Source of the DNA: Mesobacillus maritimus
GTDB lineage: Bacteria; Bacillota; Bacilli; Bacillales; Cytobacillaceae
Length of the DNA stretch: 64,000 bases
Direction of reading: 5' to 3'
Assembly: GCF_019749255.1 (NCBI RefSeq)
Contig: NZ_JACWFH010000007.1
Span: 248,001-312,000 of the forward strand
The notes under the pieces are model-generated. The model did no database searches, had not been told where the DNA came from, and worked only from the letters and a program-made list of their open reading frames with translations. A program made the position numbers and the translations under genes. Positions 1-9,143 of the stretch are shown piece after piece. Numbering within the stretch: the first letter of the stretch is position 1; the number at the start of each line of letters is the position of its first letter.

Positions 1-1
1 A

Positions 2-346
2 GTCCTACCTGAAATGATAGAAAGAAGGACAGGCGATATTATTAATATCTCCTCAACTGCAGGACAAAAGGGAGCACCAGTGACAAGTGCTTATAGTGCA
101 TCAAAGTTTGCTGTGCTTGGCCTTACTGAATCCTTATTGATGGAAGTGAGAAAGCATAATATTCGTGTCACAGCAATAACACCGAGTACCGTTGCAACAG
201 ATTTGGCCGTTGAAAATAATTTAGTTGGTGAAAATACCGAAAAAGTCATGCAGGCTGAAGACCTCGCAGAAATGATTGTGGCTCAGCTTAAGCTACATCC
301 TCGAGTGTTTGTAAAATCAGTTGGTCTTTGGTCGACTAATCCATAA
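2..346 (+). CDS. Short-chain dehydrogenase/reductase, 3' part (FabG-like)
   Basis: This is the C-terminal 114 residues of a classical SDR; the gene begins before the window. The Ser of the ISSTAG motif and the YSASK (Tyr-x-x-x-Lys) catalytic motif are visible, followed by the [11 protein letters not shown] segment that contacts the cofactor. The family performs NAD(P)-dependent oxidation or reduction of hydroxyl/keto groups, and many such proteins are named 3-ketoacyl-ACP reductase without proof. The substrate cannot be told from this fragment. A terminator follows directly. Confidence 0.85.
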   Translation, partial: VLPEMIERRTGDIINISSTAGQKGAPVTSAYSASKFAVLGLTESLLMEVRKHNIRVTAITPSTVATDLAVENNLVGENTEKVMQAEDLAEMIVAQLKLHPRVFVKSVGLWSTNP

Positions 347-356
347 GCAAGGAGAG

Positions 357-388
357 CTGTCATACGTGTATGTATGGCAGTTTTTTTA
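357..388 (+). terminator. Intrinsic terminator after the SDR gene
   Basis: A 9-bp stem (CTGTCATAC paired with GTATGGCAG, with one G-T pair) is followed by seven T. Confidence 0.75.
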
Positions 389-603
389 TTGTCTAAAAAT
401 GATATCGATAGGGGAGGGGAGGCAGGATGCGGAGTTTGTACACTTTGTCCATCTGAGATGGACACTGAATTTTAGGTGATAGGAGCAGGTACTAAATATC
501 ACTTGAAACAGTTAGGGGATGTAACTAATACAGAGGTGAATGCATATTTTCCTAGTATACAATTGTTCTTTATTGAGTATAACAACACCATTATATCTTG
601 TTC

Positions 604-695
604 TGTGGATAACTCCAAAATAGGACAAAAGACCTTGTGGATAAGAGTGGTTTGTGAATAAGTTTTTAGAAATGTGGATAACAGGATGTGGATTG
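604..695 (-). promoter_or_regulatory. DnaA-box cluster
   Basis: Three perfect copies of TGTGGATAA (the complement of the DnaA box TTATCCACA) lie at 604-612, 636-644 and 673-681. A one-mismatch copy TGTGAATAA lies at 653-661 and a weak copy TGTGGATTG at 687-695. All point the same way. The cluster sits in the 755-base gap between the SDR and HD-domain genes, where I see no convincing gene. No replication genes are adjacent, so a DnaA-titrating or regulatory cluster is more likely than an origin. Confidence 0.7.
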
Positions 696-773
696 TTTGC
701 CACCCTTTTTTGAATGAAAAAACAAAAGAGAGCAAAAGGTAAAAAAACCTGGATTGTGAAATTGAGCGAAGAT

Positions 774-807
774 AGCTACCTTCAACCATAAGGGTGGCCT
801 TTTTTAT
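774..807 (+). terminator. Possible intrinsic terminator in the gap
   Basis: AGCTACCTT pairs imperfectly (with G-T pairs) with AAGGGTGGC and is followed by a T run. No gene was recognised upstream of it, so it may end a small RNA or be a relic. The rest of 347-1101 shows only AT-rich sequence apart from the DnaA boxes. Confidence 0.45.
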
Positions 808-1101
808 TAAACTGAATGGATCTTTATGACGTTTCTTAATTCTTGTTAATAAACTAGTAGGAAGAGCATCCTCTAATAAAAACCGTTGTAGTCTGCCAAT
901 TTCTGATAATTGGCACCTTTTCTCACAAAACTCTTGTGAAGAATACTATATTGTGTTATCCTCACAAAAATCATCTAAAAAAGACAAGGATTATTTCAAT
1001 ATAAAGAACCACTAAGAAGGAAGAACAGAACCCTCTAATCCTCAAATGGTAAATAACAAGAAGTATTTTATGAAAAGCTATCAACAAAGGAGGAAAAATA
1101 G

Positions 1102-1641
1102 ATGCGTGATGTAACGCTTTTAGATATATTTGAACACCATATTACACAGAAATATGTTAAACGTTCAGGCTTTGCCCATGCCATTGCTGTTGCGTACCAT
1201 GCCTTCCATTTTGCGAAACAATATCATGAAGATGTTGATATTGCCACGAAAGCTGGATTTTTGCATGATATTGGTCATTTCACATGGTATCGAAACGGAA
1301 AGTGGGATTATGAATTGTATAGACAAAACGATATTCACCCAATCAAGGGAGCGGAAAGGGCCCATAAGCTTTTGATTCGTTTAGGTGAGAATCCGATTCA
1401 AGCCAAAACCATTGCGTTGGCGATTTTATTTCATACAGATTCCTTTTTGCCTTCAAATGATATCGAGAGAACACCTTTACAAAAGATTGTCAAATGGGCG
1501 GATGAGAAAGATGAGGAAGAAGGTGGTGCGCACCATTATAGAACGATAAATAAGGAGCGGGCGAGAGAGAGTATCATAAGGCTAGACAAAATGATTGATG
1601 AGGAACTACAAAGTTTTGAAAAGAAAAGATTGACGAAGTAA
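1102..1641 (+). CDS. HD-domain phosphohydrolase-like protein
   Basis: This 179-residue protein has an HD metal-binding fold. An early His lies in AHAIAVAYH, the HD pair in FLHDIGH, a later His in ILFHTD and the closing Asp in KWADEKD. HD proteins hydrolyse phosphate esters or nucleotides using divalent metals; the substrate is unknown. A strong ribosome site (AAAGGAGG) sits 8 bases before the ATG. It is flanked by terminators and appears monocistronic. Confidence 0.8.
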   Translation: MRDVTLLDIFEHHITQKYVKRSGFAHAIAVAYHAFHFAKQYHEDVDIATKAGFLHDIGHFTWYRNGKWDYELYRQNDIHPIKGAERAHKLLIRLGENPIQAKTIALAILFHTDSFLPSNDIERTPLQKIVKWADEKDEEEGGAHHYRTINKERARESIIRLDKMIDEELQSFEKKRLTK

Positions 1642-1676
1642 AAAAACGAGCATATCGGTAGCTCGTTTTTTATTTT
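1641..1676 (+). terminator. Intrinsic terminator after HD-domain gene
   Basis: AAAAAACGAGC pairs with GCTCGTTTTTT in a perfect stem with a T tail. Confidence 0.85.
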
Positions 1677-1817
1677 GTCGTTAAACTCTTTAAGCAAATG
1701 TAGTTATATTCGTAGGAAGGCTATCGTGAAATAAACTGATTAATTGAAAATATTGAATTGTATTCCTATCAGATTAGGTGTATTTTAAGGGTAACAATCT
1801 ATATGGAGGGAATGCAC

Positions 1818-2345
1818 ATGAACGTTTTTGATGCGATTCAAAAAAGGCGAGAGATTACTCAATTCCAGATGAAAAAAGTTCCGCAAAATGAATTGGAACT
1901 GCTATTGGATGCAGGATACTTAGCGCCAACAGGGAATAACTTACCTTCAAAGGAGCTCGTTCTTGTTACGAATCAAGAAATGCTTCATCACTTGTCAAAA
2001 ACAACTCCTTATGTTCAATGGCTAGAAAATTCATCAGCTGCAATTGTTGTATTAGGCAGACCTGAGATTAGCAAATATTGGCTGCAGGATACCTCGATTG
2101 CTTGTGGGTTTATTTGGCTTGAGGCAGTAGAAGTAGGATTAGGGGCCGCCTTTGGTGCGGTTTACCATGCTGAAGATGCTAACGAGTCCAAGGTACGCGA
2201 AGATCATGTTCGAGAAGCTCTTGGCATTCCTGAGGATCGTCGAGTGGTAGCTATTTTGGGTGTTGGGTATCCAGAGAAGGAACCGGAAGCGAAGGAGCTG
2301 CTCTCTCGAGATACAGTCGTCTATTATGAAAATTTTAAGAAATAA
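1818..2345 (+). CDS. Nitroreductase family protein
   Basis: This 175-residue flavoprotein-like sequence opens with MNVFDAIQKRREITQF, typical of the nitroreductase N-terminus that binds FMN phosphate. It continues with the APTGNNLPSKELVLV segment and a C-terminal VVAILGVGYP strand. Members reduce nitro groups, quinones or flavins with NAD(P)H. I chose the ATG at 1818 because GGAGGG lies 8 bases upstream; an upstream in-frame start at 1758 would add a sequence that does not fit the family. Substrate unknown. Confidence 0.82.
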   Translation: MNVFDAIQKRREITQFQMKKVPQNELELLLDAGYLAPTGNNLPSKELVLVTNQEMLHHLSKTTPYVQWLENSSAAIVVLGRPEISKYWLQDTSIACGFIWLEAVEVGLGAAFGAVYHAEDANESKVREDHVREALGIPEDRRVVAILGVGYPEKEPEAKELLSRDTVVYYENFKK

Positions 2346-2349
2346 ACAA

Positions 2350-2388
2350 AAAAGTGGAGATGAATTTTTATATTCATCTCCACTTTTA
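2350..2388. terminator. Bidirectional terminator between nitroreductase and phnE
   Basis: AAAGTGGAGATGAAT and ATTCATCTCCACTTT form a long perfect stem, with A and T runs on either side. Confidence 0.88.
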
Positions 2389-2519
2389 TTCAAAATATAA
2401 AACTTATAGGATAAGAATGTTCATCCGTCAGTTTTATCTGCAAAGCCTTAAAAGGACATTATCTCATTATGAGAGCTCTAATCTATATACCGCTAACAGG
2501 GCGCTTCTTACTTATCCTA

Positions 2520-3356
2520 TTATTTTACAAAGAATCTTGATTTCTCTGAAATGAAATCTGCGATAATGACTAAAATAAGGTAACAGATTAATAACAGCGT
2601 TATTTCTGTGTAATGGAAAAAGCTCATGCTTAGTTTGAATTCTTGCCCAAGGCCGCCGGCACCAACGAATCCGACAACGATGGTCGTTCGCATGATAACC
2701 TCCCAGCGGTACAGGATATAGGTCAAGAATTGCGGTAGAACGGTCGGTAACACACCGTACATAAGAATTTGTGCTCGCCCAGCGCCTGCGGAGGCTAGGT
2801 TACGAATTGGTCGCGAGTCTGTATCCTCAATAACTTCTGCACACAACTTCCCTAAAATCCCGAAGTTATGAAGTGCTAAGGCAATCGCACCAGGGAGGAT
2901 TCCTGGTTTAAAAATAAAGATAATGATCATTGCCCAAACAAGTTCCGGAATTGCTCGGCTGAAAATATAACTGATTCGAATCAAACCGAATACAACCCAA
3001 CGATACCACTTCCTTGACAATGTTAAGGTTCCATCTGCAACATTGCGCGCAGCAGGGATGACTGTTAAAAACATAACGATGGTTGAAAAGCCAATGGCCA
3101 TAATGCTCATTTGCAAGGTCTCTATCGTTAGTGTAAAAGCGTAAGACCAGCTGTCTCGATTCAAAAAAGCAATCTCTTCTTGCCCAACACCAAATAACCC
3201 TTTAAAAAACTTACTCGCATAAGCTACATTTTCTTTCGAAAACAACTCCAAAAAGCTTGCATTTTTTACCCCGATGACAAAATACCAAGAAGCGGCGATT
3301 AAAAGGAGGAAGGCATAGAAGGAAAAGGTAAGGAATGTAAATTTTCGTTTCTTCAT
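2520..3356 (-). CDS. phnE: PhnE-type ABC transporter permease (second subunit)
   Basis: This 278-residue membrane permease has an N-terminal membrane segment, several further hydrophobic helices and the inner-membrane EAA-like loop NLASAGAGRAQILMYGVLP, which docks to the ATPase. It is the last gene of a four-gene unit and overlaps the previous permease gene by 4 bases (ATGA), implying translational coupling. The family moves phosphonate, phosphite or related oxyanions; the binding protein here looks like the putative selenate type. Confidence 0.85.
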   Translation of the reverse strand: MKKRKFTFLTFSFYAFLLLIAASWYFVIGVKNASFLELFSKENVAYASKFFKGLFGVGQEEIAFLNRDSWSYAFTLTIETLQMSIMAIGFSTIVMFLTVIPAARNVADGTLTLSRKWYRWVVFGLIRISYIFSRAIPELVWAMIIIFIFKPGILPGAIALALHNFGILGKLCAEVIEDTDSRPIRNLASAGAGRAQILMYGVLPTVLPQFLTYILYRWEVIMRTTIVVGFVGAGGLGQEFKLSMSFFHYTEITLLLICYLILVIIADFISEKSRFFVK

Positions 3357-4141
3357 AGCTGCATCCTCTTTCTAAGCATATTACTCCAGCCATCAATCAA
3401 AATAACTAAGATGATGAGGAAATAAATAAAAGTCCATACTTCATCATAATGAAGGTCATTTAATGACAGTTGAATTTGATAGCCTAATCCACCTAATCCG
3501 ACAAAACTCATGATTGCGGAAGATCGGACTGCACATTCATAGCGGTACATCGTGTAGCTAATCATACTGTTTTTAACGCTCGGAAGATACCCATAAAAGA
3601 GACATTGAAGCCTAGATGCTCCAGTAGCTTTTAGTGCCAGAATGGGCTCCTCAGGAACATCATTGATCATGTCTGCAAAAATACGACCGAGAATGCCGCC
3701 ATATGGAATTGCAAGAGCAAAAATTGCTGCATAGGGGGAAAGTCCAAAGGAAGCAACGAATAGCCAAGCCCACACAAGTTCATGAATTGCTCGCATGAAT
3801 CCAAGGACCCCACGGAAGGACCCTTTCATATAGGTTCGGGACCGTTTCCCTGAAGCCAACACCCCAGAAGCAAGTATCCCAATAATTAAAGCAAGAATCA
3901 GGGCGAGACTCATCCCAGCGGTCGCATAGGCTAGTGTAAGCCAGGAGGATTCTATAGCAAGTATGAGGATATCCAAGGATAAATCCGGAGTAAACATCGC
4001 TGCAAAGATTTCAGCAGCAGGCCCAATCCCACTTGAATGCATAACCCCTTCTTGCCAATTTACCCCAAATAAACTCCATGCAAATAAAAGAAGCAGAAAA
4101 AGGGTGAGAACCTTTCTTTTATGAAGATCAAAGGAGAGCAT
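3353..4141 (-). CDS. phnE: PhnE-type ABC transporter permease (first subunit)
   Basis: A 262-residue membrane permease homologous to the next gene, with the coupling loop ALKATGASRLQCLFYGYLP. The two PhnE proteins probably form a heterodimeric channel. It starts 2 bases after the ATPase gene stop and overlaps the second permease by 4 bases. No C-P lyase or phosphonatase gene accompanies the transporter, which argues against a plain phosphonate-degradation operon. Confidence 0.86.
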   Translation of the reverse strand: MLSFDLHKRKVLTLFLLLLFAWSLFGVNWQEGVMHSSGIGPAAEIFAAMFTPDLSLDILILAIESSWLTLAYATAGMSLALILALIIGILASGVLASGKRSRTYMKGSFRGVLGFMRAIHELVWAWLFVASFGLSPYAAIFALAIPYGGILGRIFADMINDVPEEPILALKATGASRLQCLFYGYLPSVKNSMISYTMYRYECAVRSSAIMSFVGLGGLGYQIQLSLNDLHYDEVWTFIYFLIILVILIDGWSNMLRKRMQL

Positions 4142-4143
4142 CG

Positions 4144-4896
4144 TTACTTCAGCTCCTTTAGCTGATAAAGGTCCTGGAGTTGTTCGTCGGTCACGTGTTC
4201 AGCCGGAAGGTCAAAGAAGAGTTCACCGTTTTTAAGGGCAATCAGCCTTGTAAAATACTTACGGGCATACTCAACAGAATGAAGGCTGGCAATAACGGTT
4301 TGATGTTCTTCCTTCGCTATTTTCGTTAACATATCGAGAATGTCATCTGCTCTTGCTGGGTCAAGAGATGCCACTGGTTCATCAGCGAGGATTATCTCAG
4401 GTTTTTGCATGAGCAATCTTGCGAGCGCGACCCGCTGTTGTTCACCGCCTGAAAGGTTTGAAGTGCGTTCATATGCCTTATCAGGAAGTCCGACCCGCTC
4501 TAGTGCTTTCATGGCTACTTGTTTTTCTTGTGGAATAAACAAACTGAAAAGTGATTTAAAAAAGCCCCAATCCGCCAAACGACCAGCAAGCACATTATGA
4601 ATGACGGCTAGTTGTCCGACCAAATCAAATTGCTGGCGGATAATCCCGATTTTCTTTGCGCGCTTTTTTTGATCAGCGTATTGGGTAATGGGTTTCCCGT
4701 CCACAATTACTTCACCGCTGTCTGGCTGGAGAATGGTTGCAAGTAAATTCAGCAAAGTCGTTTTACCTGCGCCGCTTGGACCGATTAAAGCGATCAATTC
4801 ACCTTTTTCGACAATAAAAGAAAGGGAAGATAAGGCTATCTTCCGCTCATAATTTTTCGATATTTGATTGATTTCTAATATGTTTTGATTAGACAC
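4144..4896 (-). CDS. phnC: PhnC-type ABC transporter ATP-binding protein
   Basis: This 250-residue ATPase shows Walker A GPSGAGKTT, ABC signature LSGGEQQRVALARLL, Walker B IILADEPVASLDP and an H-loop ASLHSVEYA, in the usual order. It energises uptake by the two PhnE permeases. The start codon is GTG. The gene begins 10 bases after the binding-protein gene, so the four genes read as one operon. Confidence 0.9.
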   Translation of the reverse strand: MSNQNILEINQISKNYERKIALSSLSFIVEKGELIALIGPSGAGKTTLLNLLATILQPDSGEVIVDGKPITQYADQKKRAKKIGIIRQQFDLVGQLAVIHNVLAGRLADWGFFKSLFSLFIPQEKQVAMKALERVGLPDKAYERTSNLSGGEQQRVALARLLMQKPEIILADEPVASLDPARADDILDMLTKIAKEEHQTVIASLHSVEYARKYFTRLIALKNGELFFDLPAEHVTDEQLQDLYQLKELK

Positions 4897-4906
4897 GCTG
4901 TGTCAC

Positions 4907-5797
4907 CTACTTGATAATCTCTAGTTCTTTTGCCACTTTTTCAATGGCTGAGTAGTTTTCGTTCTTTGTTTCAATAAATTGGTCTGTAGAAAGAAGGTCC
5001 ATGACTTCATTGTCACCAGGTTTCATTGAAAGAATCGCTTCCTTCAACTTTGCTTTCGTATCTTCATCCATCTTATTAACTGTCCAGTTGTAATCATAAT
5101 AATGTGGAGTGGTATAGAAAACCTTTACTTTGCTAGTATCCACTTTTCCTTCTTCGACTGCCGCTTCCCAAACAGAGATATTAAGAGCACCGGTTTGGTA
5201 TGCACCTGATTCAACTAATTTATAAGTTTTATCGTGTGATCCAGAATAGTTTGGAGTGCCATCCAGATCTTTATTAGCGTCAATCCCAGCTTCCATCATA
5301 AAATAACGAGGCATTAAATGTCCAGAAGTTGAGCTCTCGCTCCCAAATGTAAAGGTTTTTCCCTTAAGCTCTTCTAATGAACTAATCTCTAAATCTGCTT
5401 GAGCAATAAAGACAGATTCGAATTTTTCATCGACTGGGCGCTGTGCAATGGCTTCGGCTTCTGGGACAAGGTTTCTAGCTTGTACGCCAGTTAACCCACC
5501 AAACCAAGCTAATTGAATTTCGCCTCTTTCAAATGCTGTTACAAGTGCTGCATAATCAACGGATGGAACAAATTCTACTTCAAACCCTGTTTTTTCAGCT
5601 AGGTCAGCTGCAAAATCATCCATACTGCGGTTGAGGTCCGCTGTATTTTGGTCGGGAATCATCCCGATTTTAATTGTTTCAACTTCTGCTGATTCTGAAC
5701 TTTTGTCAGATTCAACTGCATCATCCTCTGAATTGCCACAGGCTGCGAGGAAAAGGACCATCATGATTCCTAATAGAAGTGCTAGTTGTTTTTTCAT
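4907..5797 (-). CDS. phnD: PhnD-family substrate-binding lipoprotein (putative selenate-type)
   Basis: This 296-residue extracytoplasmic binding protein has a lipoprotein signal peptide with lipobox FLAAC, Cys at about residue 20. I start it at 5797 because AAGGAGAC lies just upstream; the in-frame start at 5833 would spoil the signal peptide. The mature part has the PhnD core. Stretches such as GMIPDQNTADLNRSMDD and LAWFGGLTGVQAR resemble what I recall of the putative selenate ABC transporter binding proteins that occur in selenium-using bacteria. The presence of selD, selA and selenoprotein genes within 12 kb supports that reading, but the ligand is an inference. Confidence 0.75.
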   Translation of the reverse strand: MKKQLALLLGIMMVLFLAACGNSEDDAVESDKSSESAEVETIKIGMIPDQNTADLNRSMDDFAADLAEKTGFEVEFVPSVDYAALVTAFERGEIQLAWFGGLTGVQARNLVPEAEAIAQRPVDEKFESVFIAQADLEISSLEELKGKTFTFGSESSTSGHLMPRYFMMEAGIDANKDLDGTPNYSGSHDKTYKLVESGAYQTGALNISVWEAAVEEGKVDTSKVKVFYTTPHYYDYNWTVNKMDEDTKAKLKEAILSMKPGDNEVMDLLSTDQFIETKNENYSAIEKVAKELEIIK

Positions 5798-5974
5798 CTT
5801 GTAGTCTCCTTGTCTAAAAAATTCCTTCTCCACTATACCATTGAATACTAGTATGCTTACAATTCATAAAATCGATGGATTAGATATTTATGTATTGATT
5901 TTTTGAATACAGTTTACATAGGGAACTTATCACTTTTTTCTAAAAATAATAACTTAACAAAGGAATAGAGAGCA

Positions 5975-6002
5975 AAAAAGCCCTAATGTTTAGGGCTTTT
6001 TC
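5975..6002 (-). terminator. Intrinsic terminator after the ABC-F gene
   Basis: AAAAAGCCCTAA and TTAGGGCTTTTT form a perfect stem with A/T runs, directly after the ABC-F stop codon on the minus strand. Confidence 0.85.
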
Positions 6003-6019
6003 TGTCATTGGCACTCTAT

Positions 6020-7570
6020 TTAAGCTTTTTCAGCCCATTCTTCGACGTTCCAAACTTTTGTTACCCAATCCTCATAAAAATCAGGTTCATGGCTAACGAG
6101 GATAATGGTTCCTTTGAATTCTTTCATGGCCTTTTTCAGCTCTGCTTTTGCGGTCACGTCTAAATGGTTGGTCGGCTCATCAAATAGCAGCCAGTTGCTT
6201 TCTTCCATCATAAGCTTACAGAGGCGGACCTTCGCTTGCTCGCCACCGCTTAACTGATTGAGCGGGCGAGAGATATGTTCGTTCTTTAACCCACAACGAG
6301 CAAGTGCTGCTCTGACCTGGTGTTGGTCAAGGCTGGGATAAGCATTCCATACATCTTCAATCGGAGTGATGTCTTTGGCTTTGACTTCTTGTTCAAAATA
6401 GGAAGGATAGAGAAAATCGCCGCGCTCAATTTTCCCACTAAGAGCAGGAATCTTTCCGAGAATTGTTTTAAGCAAGGTGGATTTTCCGACTCCGTTCATC
6501 CCCACGAGAGCAATTTTCTCCCCGCGCTCAATGGTCATGGTCAATTTAGGGAGAAGTGGGTGGGTGTACCCGATTTCAACATCCTTGCCTTCAAAAACAT
6601 AACGGCTAGAACTACGGGACTCTTTGAATTCAAAGGTGGGCTTCACCGCAGTCTCCGGGCGATCAATTCGTTCCATACGGTCTAATTGTTTCTGGCGGCT
6701 TTTTGCTCGACCAGTGGTAGAGTACCGCGCTTTATTTTTTGCAATAAAGTCTTCTTGCTTTTTAATGAATTCCTTTTGCTTTTCATAAGCGTTGATATGT
6801 TGGTTCTTATTGATTTCGGCGAGCTCTAAGAACTTTTCATACGTTGCTGTGTAGCGAGAAAGCTTTGAAAATTCTAGATGGAAGATGACGTTTGATACAG
6901 AGTTCATAAATTCGGTATCATGTGAAATCAAAAGGAAAGCGTATGGATATTCTTTTAAATAAGTCGATAACCACCGGATATGCTCGACATCTAAATAGTT
7001 GGTGGGCTCATCAAGCAGAAGAACTTTTGGTTGCTCGAGCAATAGCTTCGCAAGAAGGACTTTTGTTCGCTGTCCACCACTTAACGCAGATACATCGCGG
7101 TCAAGTCCAATCGCATCAATCCCAAGACCACGCGCTGCTTCTTCTACCTTCATATCTAAAGTATAGAAACCACCAGCATCAAGTTCATCCTGAATCTCAG
7201 CCATTTTTTCAAGCAAAAGCTCGAGTTCTTCTGGAGAAGCATCAGCCATTTTCGCGGTAACTTCATTTAATTCTTCTTCTCTTTTAAATAGAGGAAGGAA
7301 GGCATCATTCAAAACGTCGCGAATCCTTTTTCCAGGGGTTAACACCGTATGCTGATCTAAGTAGCCATAATGGGTTCCAGGAGTCCACTCGACCTTTCCA
7401 GAGTCATGAATCAACTGATTGGTAATGATATTCATCAGTGTTGATTTTCCAACACCATTTGCGCCAACAAGGCCTGCGTGGTCCTCAGCAAGAAGGCGGA
7501 ATGAAACATCTTTAAAAAGGGTGCGGTCACCAAAAGTGTGACTTAATTTATCTACTGTTAATAAACTCAT
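6020..7570 (-). CDS. ABC-F family ATPase (YkpA/YbiT-like)
   Basis: This 516-residue soluble protein holds two ABC ATPase domains in one chain and no membrane segment. Domain 1 has Walker A GANGVGKST, signature LSGGQRTKV and Walker B VLLLDEPTNYLD. Domain 2 has GMNGVGKST, LSGGEQAKV and WLLFDEPTNHLD. A charged linker of about 80 residues between them is the ABC-F hallmark that reaches into the ribosome. Members modulate translation or protect ribosomes from antibiotics. The sequence resembles the housekeeping YkpA group more than resistance types. It is monocistronic. Confidence 0.88.
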   Translation of the reverse strand: MSLLTVDKLSHTFGDRTLFKDVSFRLLAEDHAGLVGANGVGKSTLMNIITNQLIHDSGKVEWTPGTHYGYLDQHTVLTPGKRIRDVLNDAFLPLFKREEELNEVTAKMADASPEELELLLEKMAEIQDELDAGGFYTLDMKVEEAARGLGIDAIGLDRDVSALSGGQRTKVLLAKLLLEQPKVLLLDEPTNYLDVEHIRWLSTYLKEYPYAFLLISHDTEFMNSVSNVIFHLEFSKLSRYTATYEKFLELAEINKNQHINAYEKQKEFIKKQEDFIAKNKARYSTTGRAKSRQKQLDRMERIDRPETAVKPTFEFKESRSSSRYVFEGKDVEIGYTHPLLPKLTMTIERGEKIALVGMNGVGKSTLLKTILGKIPALSGKIERGDFLYPSYFEQEVKAKDITPIEDVWNAYPSLDQHQVRAALARCGLKNEHISRPLNQLSGGEQAKVRLCKLMMEESNWLLFDEPTNHLDVTAKAELKKAMKEFKGTIILVSHEPDFYEDWVTKVWNVEEWAEKA

Positions 7571-7726
7571 AGTATGAATCCTCGCTTTTGTCTATTTGTA
7601 TCCTATACACTCATTATTCGATGATACTAAATTCTGGCCGTTTCGGAAAGTTCTTTTCACTGGAAGTCTTTTTAAAATTATTTTGATTGTTCTGTGCATG
7701 TCCTGATGGAAAAATATGCCTGTCTT

Positions 7727-7735
7727 TGCTATAAT
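7727..7735 (+). promoter_or_regulatory. Extended -10 promoter element of the abrB-like gene
   Basis: TGCTATAAT is a perfect extended -10 element, 26 bases before the abrB-like start codon. No good -35 hexamer is seen at the right spacing. Confidence 0.6.
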
Positions 7736-7760
7736 TGTAGATATAAGGGAGGGGAAAAGT

Positions 7761-8048
7761 ATGAAAGCGACAGGTATTGTTCGTAAAACTGACCAACTTG
7801 GTCGGATCGTTATTCCGATGGAATTGCGAAAAAAGATGGACATTCATGAAAATGACCCGCTTGAAATCTTTGTCGATGAAGATACCATCATTCTCCAAAA
7901 GTACTGCCCAAATAAAACCTGTATGATTACTGGACAAATAAGTTCTAAAAACCTAGAACTGGCTGGTGGAAAAATTGTTCTTAGCCCTGAGGGAGCGGAG
8001 CTTTTGATGAAAGAAATCGAAAGCTACTTATTGAACCCTGCGAGGTAA
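7761..8048 (+). CDS. abrB: AbrB/Abh-family transition-state regulator
   Basis: This 95-residue protein matches AbrB along its length. The N-terminal swapped-hairpin DNA-binding domain is KATGIVRKTDQLGRIVIPMEL, followed by the IFVDEDTIILQKY strand pair and a C-terminal multimerisation domain ending in LSPEGAELLMKEIESYL. AbrB represses post-exponential genes. I chose the ATG at 7761 because GGGAGGGG precedes it. It could be an Abh-type paralogue rather than AbrB itself. Confidence 0.85.
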   Translation: MKATGIVRKTDQLGRIVIPMELRKKMDIHENDPLEIFVDEDTIILQKYCPNKTCMITGQISSKNLELAGGKIVLSPEGAELLMKEIESYLLNPAR

Positions 8049-8066
8049 GCATTTTGGATAAATGAT

Positions 8067-8095
8067 GCGGCGTTCGAAACGCTGCTATTTTTTTT
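8067..8095 (+). terminator. Intrinsic terminator after abrB-like gene
   Basis: GCGGCGTT pairs with AACGCTGC around a CGA loop, followed by a T8 tract. Confidence 0.85.
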
Positions 8096-8260
8096 CGCTT
8101 ATTTTTGTTATGATTTTATAAGTACCCTTTGAATATACTGGATGAAATGGAACAAATTATTAGGATTGGGCTTAATCAGTATGTATGACTATTTTTAACA
8201 ATCAATGAGGCAATAACAAGTAAAGATGGGATAGAGTCTTACTTGAGAAAGGCGTGCGAC

Positions 8261-8998
8261 ATGAAAAAACACATACCAAATTTATTCACCTTTGGAAACT
8301 TATTTTGCGGGTTTCTAGCCATTAGTTATATCATTAATGGTGATATGCGAAACGCCCCGATTCTGATTTTTATCGCAATTATGTTAGATGCTGTGGACGG
8401 TAGAATTGCGAGAATTCTTGGAGTTTCCAATGAAATGGGGAAAGAACTCGATTCACTTGCCGATATTGTTTCTTTCGGCGTCGTCCCTGCTCTTTTGGTT
8501 GCCTACACGTATTTTAGTGATTTTGGCATGGTGGGCATTGTGTTTGCAGGTTTATTTCCGTTGTTTGGAGCCTACAGACTTGCAAGGTTTAATATCACGG
8601 ATCAATCGGAGTCATTAAAATTCTTTATGGGAATTCCAATTACATTAGCTGGAGGAATTGTCACCTTTTTAGTGTTGTTTAGTAAAACCATACCTGTGTT
8701 GATATTTGCTATTATCTTTTATTTATTAGCCATTCTAATGGTGAGCAGGATGAGAATTCCTAGTTTTAAAAAAATCGGCTTGCCTAAATACAGCGTCCTC
8801 ATTACATTGTTTCTATTTTATATGGTCTATTTATTTGCAAAAACACGATTTGAACAGGTACCGGTCTATTTCTATGTAGCACTTGCAACATACATTCTGT
8901 TCGTTGTTGTTCGCTTCTTTAAAGAAAAAGAACCAAGGTTTCCGATTAGGAGAAGAAAGCTGCCGAAAAGGTTTAAATGGAAATTACGGAAAAAGTAA
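8261..8998 (+). CDS. pssA: CDP-diacylglycerol-serine O-phosphatidyltransferase
   Basis: This 245-residue membrane enzyme makes phosphatidylserine from CDP-diacylglycerol and serine, the first step to phosphatidylethanolamine. The CDP-alcohol phosphotransferase signature (DG-x2-AR-x8-G-x3-D-x3-D) is complete in DGRIARILGVSNEMGKELD followed by SLAD. The rest is membrane helices and a basic tail. I start at the ATG at 8261; a TTG at 8243 would add six residues and has a poor ribosome site. The phosphatidylserine decarboxylase gene is not beside it. Confidence 0.82.
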   Translation: MKKHIPNLFTFGNLFCGFLAISYIINGDMRNAPILIFIAIMLDAVDGRIARILGVSNEMGKELDSLADIVSFGVVPALLVAYTYFSDFGMVGIVFAGLFPLFGAYRLARFNITDQSESLKFFMGIPITLAGGIVTFLVLFSKTIPVLIFAIIFYLLAILMVSRMRIPSFKKIGLPKYSVLITLFLFYMVYLFAKTRFEQVPVYFYVALATYILFVVVRFFKEKEPRFPIRRRKLPKRFKWKLRKK

Positions 8999-9014
8999 AA
9001 GCATATAATGATTA

Positions 9015-9051
9015 GAGAAGAAGGAGACGTAAAAGTTTCCTTCTTTTTTCT
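9015..9051 (+). terminator. Intrinsic terminator after pssA
   Basis: GAAGAAGGAGAC pairs with GTTTCCTTCTTT around a GTAAAA loop, with a T tract. Confidence 0.75.
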
Positions 9052-9143
9052 ATAAGAAAGGTCAATTCGCAACACCTTGAAAATAAAATAACGTGAAGTT
9101 TATCTTTGAATGACATAAAAAATGGTAAGAAGGGGGAGTAAAG

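Noticed and set aside
476-661. 61-codon open frame in the gap after the SDR gene
   Set aside because: No ribosome site, no family resemblance, and it runs through the DnaA-box cluster; composition looks non-coding.
2406-2520. 10-bp inverted repeat ATAGGATAAG / CTTATCCTAT around the phnE 3' gap
   Set aside because: The arms are 95 bases apart, there is no element between them, and a 10-bp match over this distance can be chance.
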